Notes: generated by a model from the letters alone, not told the origin. A stretch of DNA of 45,430 nt from Sphaerisporangium cinnabarinum (GCA_003052455.1 QAPD01000005.1:1-45430), one strand, 5' to 3'; shown: positions 11,299 to 19,721, counted from the first letter of the stretch. Program-made: numbers and translations.

Positions 11299-11673
11299 TC
11301 ACTCCCCCGGCTTGGCCAGCAGCTCGTAGCGCGGGTTGAAGATGGTGCGGCGGCCGTCGACGTCGCACACGAGGCCCTCGACGAGCGCGCGGCGCCCGGG
11401 CTCGATCCCGGCGATCCGGCGGCGCCCGAGCCAGACGAGGTCGACGACCCCGGACCCGTCGAAGAGCTCGACCTCGACGGTCGGCACGCCCTCGCGCGGG
11501 CGGAGCACGACGGACCGCAGGACGCCGGAGATCTTCGCGCGGCGACGGTTGGGCAGCTCGGCCACGGCGCGGCAGCCCTTCTGCCGGGCCGCCTCGGTCC
11601 GCTCCTCGTCGGCCGCGAGCTCCTCCTGGGAGGCGAGCGCGGTGCGCCAGGCGTCACGCAGGGTGGGGACCAT
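11299..11673 (-). CDS. OB-fold nucleic-acid-binding domain protein
   Basis: A 124-residue protein. A charged N-terminal helix (about 1-40) precedes an OB-fold (about 45-120) recognised from AKISGVLRSVVLRPREGVPT, then VELFDGSGVVDLVWLGRRRI. This resembles the anticodon-binding/RecG-like tRNA_anti OB family. The ATG begins one base after the TGA of DUF3710, so the two are coupled. Conserved at this locus across actinobacteria (Rv2694c-like); its nucleic-acid target is unknown. Confidence 0.85.
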   Translation of the reverse strand: MVPTLRDAWRTALASQEELAADEERTEAARQKGCRAVAELPNRRRAKISGVLRSVVLRPREGVPTVEVELFDGSGVVDLVWLGRRRIAGIEPGRRALVEGLVCDVDGRRTIFNPRYELLAKPGE

Positions 11674-11674
11674 G

Positions 11675-12418
11675 TCAGCGGATCTCCGTGATCTCCGGCC
11701 CACGGGTCAGCGGGTCGAACGACGGCGTCTCGGGGGCGCCGGCCGGGGTCGGGGCCGCGGCGGCGTCGGGGCCCTTGCCCGGCAGGTGCAGGGTGAGCAG
11801 GTCGCGCGGCGGGCGCGGGTTCTGGTCGCGCACGACGACGATGTTGGCGAACACCGACTCCAGCAGTCGCGCCTCGGCCGGGTCGACCGCCGCCTTGCCC
11901 GTGAGCACGCCGCGCAGGAACCAGCGCGGGCCGTCGACGCCCACGAAGCGCGCGGGCCGGACGCCCGGGCGGCCGTCCGGCGTCTGCGCGGGGATGCGCG
12001 CGAGCAGCTCGCGCCCGAACGGGCCGGGCAGGTCGTCGACCGTGCCGCCCTGCTTGGTGACGGACGCCGCGATCTCGCCGCGGATCTCGTCCCAGATGCC
12101 CTCGGTGCGCGGCGCGGCGAACGCCTGCACCTGGAGCCCGGAGCCGCCGACCGCGCAGGCCACGCCCGTGATGCGCTGCGTCTTCTTGTCGACCTCCATG
12201 CGCAGCTCCATGCCCGGCACGCCGGGGAGCCACACCGCGCCGAGGTCGAGGCGCGGGCCTCGCTCGGGCACCTGGGAGGAGTCGTACGGGCCGCGTGCGG
12301 GGGCCTCGGCGGCCGCCTCCGGGGCGGGCGCGCCGTCGCCGGCCTGCTCGGACGTCGTGCCCGACGGCTCGGGCGACTCGGCCGGCTCGGACGACCTGGA
12401 GCGACGGAACAGACCCAC
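11675..12418 (-). CDS. DUF3710 family protein
   Basis: A 247-residue soluble protein. An acidic, Ala/Pro-rich N-terminus (1-50) is followed by a compact DUF3710 domain (about 50-215) containing GAVWLPGVPGMELRMEVD and GPFGRELLARIP. Function is unknown; the gene is a fixed partner of dut and the OB-fold gene in actinobacteria (Rv2696c-like). The GTG start is supported by AAGGAG 7 nt upstream. A leader of about 70 nt with two small inverted repeats separates it from dut. Confidence 0.88.
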   Translation of the reverse strand: MGLFRRSRSSEPAESPEPSGTTSEQAGDGAPAPEAAAEAPARGPYDSSQVPERGPRLDLGAVWLPGVPGMELRMEVDKKTQRITGVACAVGGSGLQVQAFAAPRTEGIWDEIRGEIAASVTKQGGTVDDLPGPFGRELLARIPAQTPDGRPGVRPARFVGVDGPRWFLRGVLTGKAAVDPAEARLLESVFANIVVVRDQNPRPPRDLLTLHLPGKGPDAAAAPTPAGAPETPSFDPLTRGPEITEIR

Positions 12419-12494
12419 GGACGAACTCCTTCACCTGCCCGGCACTCGGCCGGGTCTCCTCACGGGACGCTCGTCCCGCACTGATTCCACACTA
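12419..12494 (-). promoter_or_regulatory. DUF3710 promoter and structured leader
   Basis: TAGTGT (12494-12489) is a TAnnnT -10 candidate. Downstream, CGGGACG at 12463-12469 pairs with CGTCCCG at 12472-12478, and a CCCGG/CCGGG pair lies nearer the ribosome binding site. The leader could fold, but whether this regulates anything is unknown. Confidence 0.35.
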
Positions 12495-12524
12495 GCCCGC
12501 GCAGCGGCGGTCGGGGTGCGCCGG

Positions 12525-13001
12525 TCAGGGTGCGGGCGTCCACCCGCCGCTCGACCCGAACCCGCCCTCGCCGCGGTGCGACCCGGGCAGGCGCTCGGCC
12601 TGCACGAACCGCGCCCGCTCGACCTTCTGGACGACGAGCTGGGCGACCCGGTCCCCGCGCCGCAGGACGACGGGCTCGCGCGCGTCGGTGTTGAGCAGCG
12701 TCACCTTGATCTCGCCGCGGTACCCGGCGTCCACGGTCCCCGGCGCGTTGACGACCGTGAGCCCGTGCTTCGCCGCGAGACCCGAGCGCGGGTGCACGAA
12801 CGCCGCGTAGCCGTCGGGCAGCGCGATCGACACGCCCGTGGGGACCACGGCCCGCTCCCCCGGCGCCAGCTCGACGTCGACGGTCGTCACGAGGTCCGCG
12901 CCCGCGTCGCCCGGGTGGGCGTAGGCGGGCAGGGGGACGTCGTCGAGGAGCGTGATGAGGACGTCGACGTCGCCGGTCGAGGGCTGCTGGTGGTTCGGCA
13001 C
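12525..13001 (-). CDS. dut: Deoxyuridine 5'-triphosphate nucleotidohydrolase (dUTPase)
   Basis: A 158-residue trimeric-type dUTPase that hydrolyses dUTP to dUMP and PPi, limiting uracil in DNA and feeding dTMP synthesis. The conserved motifs appear in order: AGADL (motif 1), [11 protein letters not shown] (motif 2), [15 protein letters not shown] (motif 3, with catalytic Asp and Tyr), GDRVAQLVV (motif 4) and [10 protein letters not shown] (motif 5, P-loop-like tail). The GTG start lies 6 nt after TAGGCT, a leaderless arrangement. It diverges from the DUF3093 gene. Confidence 0.97.
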   Translation of the reverse strand: MPNHQQPSTGDVDVLITLLDDVPLPAYAHPGDAGADLVTTVDVELAPGERAVVPTGVSIALPDGYAAFVHPRSGLAAKHGLTVVNAPGTVDAGYRGEIKVTLLNTDAREPVVLRRGDRVAQLVVQKVERARFVQAERLPGSHRGEGGFGSSGGWTPAP

Positions 13002-13007
13002 CCGCAG

Positions 13008-13013
13008 AGCCTA
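13008..13013 (-). promoter_or_regulatory. -10 element TAGGCT, leaderless promoter of dut
   Basis: TAGGCT on the minus strand is separated by exactly 6 nt from the GTG start, with no Shine-Dalgarno sequence. Confidence 0.55.
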
Positions 13014-13061
13014 GTGCGCGCGGAGCGCCGCGAGCACGTCGGCCACGGTACGAGGTGCTGG

Positions 13062-13067
13062 GATGAT
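13062..13067 (+). promoter_or_regulatory. -10 element GATGAT, leaderless promoter of DUF3093
   Basis: GATGAT is followed after 6 nt by the ATG at 13074. The same TGGGATGATG string precedes the TRIC-family gene at equal spacing, which supports it as a real element. Confidence 0.45.
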
Positions 13068-13073
13068 GGACCC

Positions 13074-13589
13074 ATGACCGACGCCGCCGACCGCAGCACC
13101 CCGTCCCCGACCCGCGGACCCGCCGGGACCTCCGGCGCCGCGAGCACGGCCTCGTACCGCGAGCGCCTCGTCCCGGGCGTCGGCGGCTGGGCCGCGGCGC
13201 TCGGCTTCGCCCTCGTCCTCGGGATCGCCCTGTGGCCCGCGAGCCACGCCATCGCGCTCGGCGTCGGCGGCCTGGCCGCCGTCGCGGGCGTCGTCGCGCT
13301 GTGGTGGACGTCGCCGGTCGTCGAGGTCGCCGACGGCGAGCTCCGGGCGGGGCGGGCCCACGTCCCGGCGTCCCTGCTCGGCCAGGTGACGACCCTCGAC
13401 GCCGACGCGATGCGCGTCCAGCTCGGCCCCCGCCTCGACGCGCGCGCGTACGTGTGCCTGCGCGCCTGGGCGCGCACCGGGGTCCACGTGGTGCTCGAGG
13501 ACCCGCAGGACCCGACGCCGTACTGGCTCGTCTCGACCCGGCACCCGCAGCGCCTGGCCGACGCGGTCCGCGCCGCGCACGCCGCCTGA
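13074..13589 (+). CDS. DUF3093 family membrane protein
   Basis: A 171-residue protein. A polar N-terminus (about 35 residues) leads to two adjacent membrane helices (about 42-60 and 63-83). A soluble domain resembling a bacterial PH-type fold (VVEVADGELRAGRAHVPASL onward) follows. Function is unknown; the family is conserved beside dut in actinobacteria (Rv2698-like). It is transcribed away from dut and ends at a bidirectional hairpin shared with DUF4193. Confidence 0.88.
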   Translation: MTDAADRSTPSPTRGPAGTSGAASTASYRERLVPGVGGWAAALGFALVLGIALWPASHAIALGVGGLAAVAGVVALWWTSPVVEVADGELRAGRAHVPASLLGQVTTLDADAMRVQLGPRLDARAYVCLRAWARTGVHVVLEDPQDPTPYWLVSTRHPQRLADAVRAAHAA

Positions 13590-13607
13590 GCGCAGGCCCC
13601 GCGAACG

Positions 13608-13647
13608 CCGACGGCCGCCGTCCCGGGGAGGGGGCGGCGGCCGTCGG
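13608..13647. terminator. Bidirectional hairpin between DUF3093 and DUF4193
   Basis: A perfect 13-bp stem (13608-13620 with 13635-13647) encloses a 14-nt purine-rich loop. It sits between two converging genes, so it can serve both strands. No U-tract is present. Confidence 0.65.
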
Positions 13648-13664
13648 CCGTGGTGCGCGGCGGG

Positions 13665-13964
13665 TCAGGCAGCGCACTCCGAGCAGATCTGCTGGCCGTT
13701 CTTCTCGTAGGCGAGCTGGCTGCGGTGGTGCACGAGGAAACAGCTCGCGCACGTGAACTCGTCCGCCTGACGAGGAAGGACCCGGACGGAGAGCTCCTCG
13801 CCGGACAGGTCGGCACCGGGCAGCTCGAAGCCTTCGGCCGCCTCGGTCTCGTCCTCGTCAACGACGCCCGAGCTCTTGTCGGAGCGACGAGCCTGGAGCT
13901 CCTGGAGCGAGTCCTCGCTGAGCTCCTCTTCACTCTTGCGGGGGGCGTCGTAGTCTGTTGCCAT
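13665..13964 (-). CDS. DUF4193 zinc-ribbon-like protein
   Basis: A 99-residue acidic protein. Its C-terminus has two CxxC knuckles, CASC and CSEC, separated by about 20 residues, indicating a zinc ribbon. The N-terminal MATDYDAPRKSEEELSEDSL is a family hallmark. The family is nearly universal in actinobacteria (Rv2699c-like) and uncharacterised; a role in binding transcription machinery or nucleic acid is only a guess. GGAGAG upstream is a fair ribosome binding site. The next 277 bp hold its promoter. Confidence 0.9.
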   Translation of the reverse strand: MATDYDAPRKSEEELSEDSLQELQARRSDKSSGVVDEDETEAAEGFELPGADLSGEELSVRVLPRQADEFTCASCFLVHHRSQLAYEKNGQQICSECAA

Positions 13965-14241
13965 CTGTGGGGTCACTCTCCGGAATATCGTCGATCGCGA
14001 CTGTGCGCGTCCGGACCACCGGCGACGGCCGGTCGTGCCGGGCGGCACGGGTGCGGGGTGCGGGGGCACCCCGTGACGTGACGTGCCCCGAGGGGGTTCG
14101 TGGCACTGCACGCTCATCAATGCGCGGCGCACCGGAATTGTTCCCAGTGGGCCCCCGGATTCTGCACCATTTCCCTGAGGGATGCACCCTGTGTCGCGGC
14201 ACGCGACCGGGTGTCGTTGGTCACGGGTGCGCGGTGCCGCC
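13965..14241. other. Intergenic region between DUF4193 and the inositol-monophosphatase gene
   Basis: No convincing gene is seen. GATATT (near 13984-13989, minus strand) may be the DUF4193 -10. An 8-bp stem (CGGGGTGC with GCACCCCG, about 14053-14073) and GTCGCG/CGCGAC near 14200 could end the upstream transcript. In M. tuberculosis a further gene (cei, Rv2700) lies at this place; it is absent here. Confidence 0.4.
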
Positions 14242-15093
14242 TCAGGAGTCGGAGTCGGCGCCCGCGTCCTCGAGGATCCGGACCAGGCGCGCGACCGCCT
14301 CGGGCGGTCCCGCGACCGTCATCTCGCGGTCCGCGGCCCGGCCCCGCAGGCCCGTCACGCGCGCCCCGGCCTCGTGCGCGACGAGCGCTCCCGCGGCCAT
14401 GTCCCACGGGTTGAGGCCGCGCTCGTAGTAGAGGTCGAGCTCGCCCGTGGCGACGAGGCACAGGTCGATCGCGGCCGAGCCGAGCCGACGGATGTCGCGG
14501 ACCTGCGGCAGCACGTCGAGCAGCACGCGGGCCTGCGCGCGACGGCGGTCGGCGTCGTACCCGAAGCCGGTGCCGACGAGGCACTGGCCGAGGTCGGTCT
14601 CGGCGTTGACGTGCACGGGGCGGCCGTCGAGCGTCGCGCCGGCGCCCAGCCCCGCCGTCCACGTGCGGTCGTCGACGACGGAGTGCACCGCCCCGGCGAG
14701 CACCGTCCACTCCAGCGGGTCGGGCGGACCGACCACCGCGGCGACCGACACCGCGTACGACGCGACGCCGTAGAGGTAGTTCACGGTCCCGTCGACGGGG
14801 TCGATGACCCACGTGACGCCGGAGGTCCCGGCCGAGGCGCCCTCCTCCTCGCCGAGGATCGCGTCGTCGGGGCGGGCGGCGGCGATGCCGCGGCGCAGCA
14901 GCGCCTCGGAGTCGGCGTCCATCCGCGTCACGACGTCGGTCGCGGTCGACTTCGTCGCCGCCACCTCGACGCGGTCGGGGCGGCCGGAGCGGACCAGCTC
15001 GCCGGCCTCGCGCGCGAGGCGCTCGGCCAGGTCGCGCAGGTCGGCCACGGTGACGTCGTCGGGCTGCCGGGGGTCGTCGATGAAGAGGCGCAC
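14242..15093 (-). CDS. Inositol monophosphatase family protein (SuhB-like)
   Basis: A 283-residue Mg2+/Li+-sensitive phosphatase. Motif A is WVIDPVDGTVNYLYG (95-109) with Asp98 and Asp101. GEEEG (81-85) supplies the metal glutamate, and motif B is NPWDMAAGALVAHEAG. Likely activity is myo-inositol-1-phosphate dephosphorylation for phosphatidylinositol synthesis, but family members also act on other sugar phosphates or adenosine bisphosphates. The GTG start lies 3 nt after the TGA of the TRIC-family gene, so the two are co-transcribed. Position matches mycobacterial suhB (Rv2701c). Confidence 0.92.
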   Translation of the reverse strand: MRLFIDDPRQPDDVTVADLRDLAERLAREAGELVRSGRPDRVEVAATKSTATDVVTRMDADSEALLRRGIAAARPDDAILGEEEGASAGTSGVTWVIDPVDGTVNYLYGVASYAVSVAAVVGPPDPLEWTVLAGAVHSVVDDRTWTAGLGAGATLDGRPVHVNAETDLGQCLVGTGFGYDADRRRAQARVLLDVLPQVRDIRRLGSAAIDLCLVATGELDLYYERGLNPWDMAAGALVAHEAGARVTGLRGRAADREMTVAGPPEAVARLVRILEDAGADSDS

Positions 15094-15096
15094 GGC

Positions 15097-15750
15097 TCAC
15101 ATCCTGCCCGACCCGCGGCGTGCCCGGCGACCCTCCCACGGCCCGGGCGCGGACCAGCCGAGGCGGAGCGAGACGAGGCGGAAGCCGAACACGAGCGCGA
15201 GCACCGCCGCCTGCGAGAACGGGCCGAGCATGCCCGCCTCGGCGAGCGCCGCCGTGAGCGCGGCGCCCGCGAGCGCCGGGATGGCGTACAGCTGCTTGTC
15301 CTGGAACAGCAGCGGCACCTCGTTGGTCAGCAGGTCCCGCAGGATGCCGCCCCCCACCCCGGTCAGCACCCCGGCGAAGACCGCCGCGAGCGGGCCGACG
15401 CCGTACTCGAGCGCCTTCATGGTGCCGGACAGCACGAAGAGGGCCAGGGCGCCGGCGTCGAGCACGATGATGCTGCGCCGCAGCTGCTCGAGCCGCGGGT
15501 GCCAGAAGAACGTGACGACGCCGGCGAGGGCTGCGACCGCCACGAGCCGCCAGTCGGAGATCCCGACGGGCGGGATCGCCCCGATGAGGACGTCGCGCAG
15601 GAGCCCGCCGCCCAGGCCGGCGGCCCAGGCGAGCACGAGGACGCCGACGAGGTCGAACCGCTTGCGCACCGCGGCGAGCCCGCCGGACAGCGCCGCGAAG
15701 AACACGCCGGCGAGCTCGAGGGCGTCACCGGGCACGAGGTCGAGGATCAC
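15097..15750 (-). CDS. TRIC-type trimeric cation channel (UPF0126/YadS family)
   Basis: A 217-residue membrane protein with seven predicted helices in two homologous halves. Each half carries the family signature: GLGGGLLRDVLIG in the first and GVGGGILRDLLTNEVP in the second. Prokaryotic TRIC channels conduct monovalent cations as trimers; older annotation is YadS/UPF0126. The GTG start is preceded by GATGAT at 6 nt, giving a leaderless transcript that continues into the inositol-monophosphatase gene. Confidence 0.9.
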   Translation of the reverse strand: MILDLVPGDALELAGVFFAALSGGLAAVRKRFDLVGVLVLAWAAGLGGGLLRDVLIGAIPPVGISDWRLVAVAALAGVVTFFWHPRLEQLRRSIIVLDAGALALFVLSGTMKALEYGVGPLAAVFAGVLTGVGGGILRDLLTNEVPLLFQDKQLYAIPALAGAALTAALAEAGMLGPFSQAAVLALVFGFRLVSLRLGWSAPGPWEGRRARRGSGRM

Positions 15751-15756
15751 CCCCGC

Positions 15757-15762
15757 ATCATC
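15757..15762 (-). promoter_or_regulatory. -10 element GATGAT, leaderless promoter of the TRIC-IMPase operon
   Basis: GATGAT on the minus strand is followed after 6 nt by the GTG. The context TGGGATGATG is shared with the DUF3093 promoter. Confidence 0.4.
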
Positions 15763-15780
15763 CCAGCCGCGGCCCGCCGG

Positions 15781-15813
15781 GGCCGGGCCGGGGCCGGGCC
15801 GGGGCCGGGCCGG
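15781..15813. repeat. Three perfect tandem copies of GGCCGGGCCGG
   Basis: An 11-bp unit is repeated exactly three times just upstream of the TRIC promoter, within the divergent region shared with sepH. Each unit is near-palindromic. It may be slippage-generated or a helically phased protein-binding array. Confidence 0.7.
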
Positions 15814-16013
15814 GACCGGTGCGAATGGGCGGCGCACCGCGCGTGCTGCGCCGCTCGGGGGTGGGACGATGGCACCCTCGAGGGAGCGGTGGCGCGGGTG
15901 TCGCGGTCCACGGCGCACGGCGGTCCGGCACGCGGCCGGGCCCCGGGCGACAGCACGAGCGGCACACGAGCAGCACCGCGAGCGCCACCGGGCGCGGCGA
16001 CACGGGAGGGTCC

Positions 16014-17132
16014 ATGGACGAGCTGGAGCTGGTGAGACTGCACGAGGACGGGGAGCACCTCGTCCTGCGCGCGACGGGTGGCGCGCAGTTCGTGCTGCCC
16101 ATCACCGAGGCGCTGCGCGCGGCCGTACGGCGCGACCGCCCGCACCTGGAGCACCTGCGCGCGGAGGGCGAGCGCAACCTCGCCCCGCGCGAGATCCAGG
16201 CCCGCCTGCGCGCCGGGGACTCCGTGGAGGCGGTCGCCGAGGCCGCGGGGCTCGGCGTCGAGCACGTGCGCCGGTTCGCCGGTCCGGTCGTCGCCGAGCA
16301 GGAGTACGTGGTCGAACGCGTGCGCGGGCTGCGCCCGGGGCACGACGAGGACTCCCCGACGGTGGGCGAGCTCGTCGCGCAACGGCTCGCCGCGCGCGAC
16401 GTCGACGCCGCCGCGGTCGCGTGGAGCGCCGCGCGCGCGCACGGGTCGCCGTGGGTCGTGACGGCGACGTTCGAGGCCGGGACCGGCGAGCGCACCGCCC
16501 GCTGGACCTACGACCCGGCGACGCGCGCGCTGCAGGCGCTCGACGACGAGGCCCGCTGGCTCTCCGGGACGGACGCCCCGCGCGACCCGGCCCCCGGGGC
16601 CGTCGCGGTGTTCGACGTGGACGCGACCGCTCGTGGCACCCGCGGCCTGCGGTCCGCGCCGCCGGCCGACGACGGGACGGCCGAGCTGCTCGACGACCTG
16701 AGCCAGCGGCGCGGCGTGCGCCCGCGCAAGGACCCGACGCCGGCGGGCGACACCGTGGGGCAGGAGCCGTTCGAGGGCTTCGGGCCGCTCGCCCCGGGGA
16801 ACCGTGCGCAGGACGAGCCCGAGGGCGGCTTCTCCGGCGGCCTGCCCGCGGGTGCGACCGTGGTGCACCTGCCGACGATCCGGCCCCAGCAGAGCCCCGT
16901 CGTCGCCGACGCGTCCGCGGACGGTCACGACGAGCCCGCGCGCCCGGAGACCGACGCGCCCGGGCAGGCGGGCACGGCGGACGACGCGCCGTCGCCGTCC
17001 GACGCCGACGCCGACGGCTCCGCGAGCGCGGCGCGGCCCCAGGCCGCGCGCGAGGCCCGCAAGGGGAAGAACCGGTCGCGCGCGAAGGTCCCGAGCTGGG
17101 ACGAGATCGTGTTCGGGGCCCGCCCCGAGTGA
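16014..17132 (+). CDS. sepH: Cell division regulator SepH (DUF3071)
   Basis: A 372-residue protein. The N-terminal DUF3071 domain (about 1-165, starting MDELELVRLHEDGEHLVLRA) contains a helix-turn-helix (AGDSVEAVAEAAGLGVEHVR). A long disordered, acidic tail ends in a basic KGKNRSRAKVPSWDEIVFG segment. In Streptomyces and mycobacteria SepH binds FtsZ through the helix-turn-helix region and stimulates filament assembly for septation. GGGAGG 3 nt before the ATG supports the start. The 263-bp upstream region holds GC-rich tandem repeats and no other gene. Confidence 0.93.
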   Translation: MDELELVRLHEDGEHLVLRATGGAQFVLPITEALRAAVRRDRPHLEHLRAEGERNLAPREIQARLRAGDSVEAVAEAAGLGVEHVRRFAGPVVAEQEYVVERVRGLRPGHDEDSPTVGELVAQRLAARDVDAAAVAWSAARAHGSPWVVTATFEAGTGERTARWTYDPATRALQALDDEARWLSGTDAPRDPAPGAVAVFDVDATARGTRGLRSAPPADDGTAELLDDLSQRRGVRPRKDPTPAGDTVGQEPFEGFGPLAPGNRAQDEPEGGFSGGLPAGATVVHLPTIRPQQSPVVADASADGHDEPARPETDAPGQAGTADDAPSPSDADADGSASAARPQAAREARKGKNRSRAKVPSWDEIVFGARPE

Positions 17133-17145
17133 CGACCGGGTCGCG

Positions 17146-17787
17146 TCAGCGCGGCAGGTCGAGCGGCAGCCCGTCCTCCGTCGCGTGCCGGCGCGCGACC
17201 GCCGTCGTCATGCGCCGCATGTGGTGGCGGCGGCACAGCACCTCGTAGCCGATCTCCCCCGAGCCGGCCCGGACGTCCCCGACGACGACCTGGTCGCCCT
17301 CCACGACCATGCGCCCGTCCACCGTGCGCGCGTTGTGCGTGGCGCGCCGACCGCACCAGCACAGCGACTCGACCTGGAGGACCTCGACGCGGTCCGCGAG
17401 CTCGATGAGGCGCGCGGACCCCGGGAACAGGCGCGTGCGGAAGTCGGCCGTGATGCCGAACGCGAAGACGTCGATCTCCGTCTCGTCGACGAGGCGCGCG
17501 AGCTGCTCGACCTGCGCCGGGGAGTAGAACTGGGCCTCGTCGCACACGAGGTAGTCCACGGGCTCCGGCTCGGCGGTGACGAGCGACCAGAAGTCGGTGT
17601 GGTCGTGGACCTCGCGCGCGACGACCTCGAGACCGAGGCGCGAGGAGAGCCGGTCGGACCCGGCGCGGTCGTCGCGCGAGAAGATCAGCCCGCGCCGGCC
17701 GCGCGCGGCGTGGTTGTGGTCGAGCTGGAGCGCCAGGGTGGACTTGCCGCAGTCCATGGTCCCGGAGAAGAAGACGAGCTCTGCCAT
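17146..17787 (-). CDS. tdk: Thymidine kinase (TK1 type)
   Basis: A 213-residue kinase that phosphorylates thymidine to dTMP with ATP. The P-loop is SGTMDCGKST (8-17), and the DEAQF motif (83-87) coordinates Mg2+. The C-terminal lasso has the zinc cysteines (CWCGRRATHNAR and CRRHH). AGGAC precedes the ATG. It lies downstream of the phosphodiesterase gene (68-bp gap) and ends 13 bp from the convergent sepH stop. Confidence 0.96.
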   Translation of the reverse strand: MAELVFFSGTMDCGKSTLALQLDHNHAARGRRGLIFSRDDRAGSDRLSSRLGLEVVAREVHDHTDFWSLVTAEPEPVDYLVCDEAQFYSPAQVEQLARLVDETEIDVFAFGITADFRTRLFPGSARLIELADRVEVLQVESLCWCGRRATHNARTVDGRMVVEGDQVVVGDVRAGSGEIGYEVLCRRHHMRRMTTAVARRHATEDGLPLDLPR

Positions 17788-17855
17788 CGGCGGTCCTCCG
17801 CGAGGTCGGTCGGTGCGGTCGCGCCGGTGGGGCCGGGGCGACGGGCGCGGTCGGG

Positions 17856-19058
17856 TCAGGTGGCCGCGACGAGCAGCGGCACGCGCATCTCGCGCTCGGT
17901 GAGCGAGCCGTGCACGCCCAGGAGCGTGAGCGACGCGGGCGTCTGGGTGCGCGAGTCGACGACGGTCGCCCGCCCCCGCAGCGCGACCATGACGTCGCCG
18001 GCCGCGGCGACGGCCTCGGGCCGGGGGTCGGGCCCGAGGTAGCCCCGCGCCAGCACCTCCTCCCGCGCCAGCACGAGCGCGTCGTCGCCGAGGACGTCGC
18101 GCCAGCGCGCGGCGACGGCCGCCGTCTGGCCGGGCTCGGTGTACACGTGGACGGCGCGCGGCTCGCCGCCGACGAGCTCGACGCCACGTGAGAGCGCGGG
18201 GTCGGTCGCGACGTCGCGGCGCAGCGCCGGGTCGACGTCGACCATGCCGTGGTCCGCGGTGACGAGCACGAGGGTGCCCCGCGGCACGGACCGTACGAGG
18301 CGCGCGAGCTCGCGGTCGAGCGCCTCGAGCTCGTCGCCCCACTGCCACGACGCGCTGCCGTGGTGGTGGCCCGCCTTGTCCACCTCGCCCCAGTAGAGGT
18401 AGACGAGCCCGGGCCGGGACAGCGCGCGGACGGCGGCGTCGACGCGCCCGGACAGCGGCTCGGCGGACGCGTACGTGCCGCCGCGCAGCGCGGCGACCGT
18501 CATGCCCGACCCGGCGAACCGGGCCGGGCCCGTCGACGTCACCGCGACACCCGCCCCGGCCAGGCGCGCGAGCACCGGCTCCTCGCGCTGGAGCTCGGCG
18601 GGCGCGGGCGCACCCTCCCACGACACCATGTTGGCGAGGCCGCGCGTCGCCGGGTTGCGCTGCGTGTACCCGAGCATGCCGGTGCGGCCCGGCGCGGTGC
18701 CCGTGCCGAACGCGCCGATCGCGGCGGCGGTCGTGCTGGGGAACGTCGAGGTGAGGGGCCGCGCGTCGGGCAGGAGAGAGCGCAGGAACGGCGCGTGGCC
18801 CGCGCGCTCGGCGAGGTTGAGGTGGCCGAGACCGTCGACGAGCACGACGCACACGCGCTCGGCGCGCGGGAGGTCGAGGGCGCTGCGCGCGGCCTCGCTC
18901 GCGAGCCCCGTGGCCGTCGTCAGGCTCACGCCGAGCGCGCCCGCGGCGGCGGGCAGGACCGCCGCGAGGCCGCCCGTCCCGTGCTCGGGCGCGAGCAGAC
19001 CAGGAGGGAGCGCCGGGTCGGCGACCGGGGCCGGCGCGTCCGCGGGTGCCTCGCTCAC
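17856..19058 (-). CDS. Alkaline-phosphatase-superfamily nucleotide pyrophosphatase/phosphodiesterase-like protein
   Basis: A 400-residue type I phosphodiesterase fold. VVLVDGLGHLNL near residue 85 supplies the first metal Asp, TSTFPSTTAAAIGAFGTG the nucleophile Thr, and LVTADHGMVDVD plus the C-terminal GVHGS the remaining metal ligands. It probably hydrolyses a phosphodiester or sulfate ester; the substrate is unknown. No signal peptide is evident. The GTG overlaps the DUF5998 stop (GTGA), indicating translational coupling. Confidence 0.88.
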   Translation of the reverse strand: MSEAPADAPAPVADPALPPGLLAPEHGTGGLAAVLPAAAGALGVSLTTATGLASEAARSALDLPRAERVCVVLVDGLGHLNLAERAGHAPFLRSLLPDARPLTSTFPSTTAAAIGAFGTGTAPGRTGMLGYTQRNPATRGLANMVSWEGAPAPAELQREEPVLARLAGAGVAVTSTGPARFAGSGMTVAALRGGTYASAEPLSGRVDAAVRALSRPGLVYLYWGEVDKAGHHHGSASWQWGDELEALDRELARLVRSVPRGTLVLVTADHGMVDVDPALRRDVATDPALSRGVELVGGEPRAVHVYTEPGQTAAVAARWRDVLGDDALVLAREEVLARGYLGPDPRPEAVAAAGDVMVALRGRATVVDSRTQTPASLTLLGVHGSLTEREMRVPLLVAAT

Positions 19059-19648
19059 CGGGCGCTGTGCCGCGTCGTGGAGCGCGAGAGGGCCCGCGCG
19101 AAGTCCACCGCGGCCCGCACGGCGTCCCGGCCCTCCGCCTCGGCGCTCACCCGGACGACGACGTCGTCGGGCGTGATCTGGCCGGTGAGCCCGTGGTCGG
19201 CGTCGCACGCGGGGTCGGGGCAGCCGGCGGGCTCGAGGTCGACGCGCGAGACCGCGCCCCAGCCGAGCGCGAGCGTGACCTCGAGGGGCGCGGTGCCCGC
19301 ACGGTGCTCGTGCGGCTCCGCCACGACGTGCGTGAGCGAGACGGACCGCACCTCGGACAGGGGCACCGCCTCGGTCGTGGCGGCGGCGGAGGCCGACGGG
19401 TTCTCGCTGTCCGCCGGGTGGTCGTCGACGTGCGCGGTGACGAGCCGCGTGGGCGTGAGGACGAGCACCGTGAGGTGGCGGCGCACCTCGGTCGCGTCGA
19501 ACGTCGTCTCGGGGAGCACGAGGTGCGAGACGATCTCCTCCCCCGCGACCGCGAGGTCGAGGACGTCCGCGACGAGCTCCGGGTAGTAGCCGGCGCGGTG
19601 GAGCTGGGTCGTCAGGTCGGTCCAGGCGTTGGAGGTAGCAGAGGGCAC
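19055..19648 (-). CDS. DUF5998 family protein
   Basis: A 197-residue acidic soluble protein, conserved in actinobacteria next to this phosphodiesterase; function unknown. It begins [20 protein letters not shown] and contains [12 protein letters not shown], a Cys/Asp/His-rich loop that could bind metal. The GTG start follows GACAAT by 6 nt, so the two-gene unit is probably transcribed leaderless. It ends overlapping the phosphodiesterase start. Confidence 0.82.
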   Translation of the reverse strand: MPSATSNAWTDLTTQLHRAGYYPELVADVLDLAVAGEEIVSHLVLPETTFDATEVRRHLTVLVLTPTRLVTAHVDDHPADSENPSASAAATTEAVPLSEVRSVSLTHVVAEPHEHRAGTAPLEVTLALGWGAVSRVDLEPAGCPDPACDADHGLTGQITPDDVVVRVSAEAEGRDAVRAAVDFARALSRSTTRHSAR

Positions 19649-19654
19649 CCGCGC

Positions 19655-19660
19655 ATTGTC
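19655..19660 (-). promoter_or_regulatory. -10 element GACAAT, leaderless promoter of the DUF5998 operon
   Basis: GACAAT on the minus strand lies 6 nt before the GTG start, with no ribosome binding site. Confidence 0.4.
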
Positions 19661-19721
19661 CCATCCGGCGCCGGGCCGGGGCCACCCGCCGTCGGGTCCT
19701 GGGCGGGCAGGGCTCGGCCCG

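Noticed and set aside
14117-14241. Short minus-strand frame ending NPGAHWEQFRCAAH after the inositol-monophosphatase
   Set aside because: It has no ribosome binding site, no leaderless promoter and too little length. It is more likely spacer between a terminator and the DUF4193 promoter.
15781-15813. Tandem GC repeats as a CRISPR array
   Set aside because: Units are 11 bp, directly adjacent with no spacers, and no cas genes are present.
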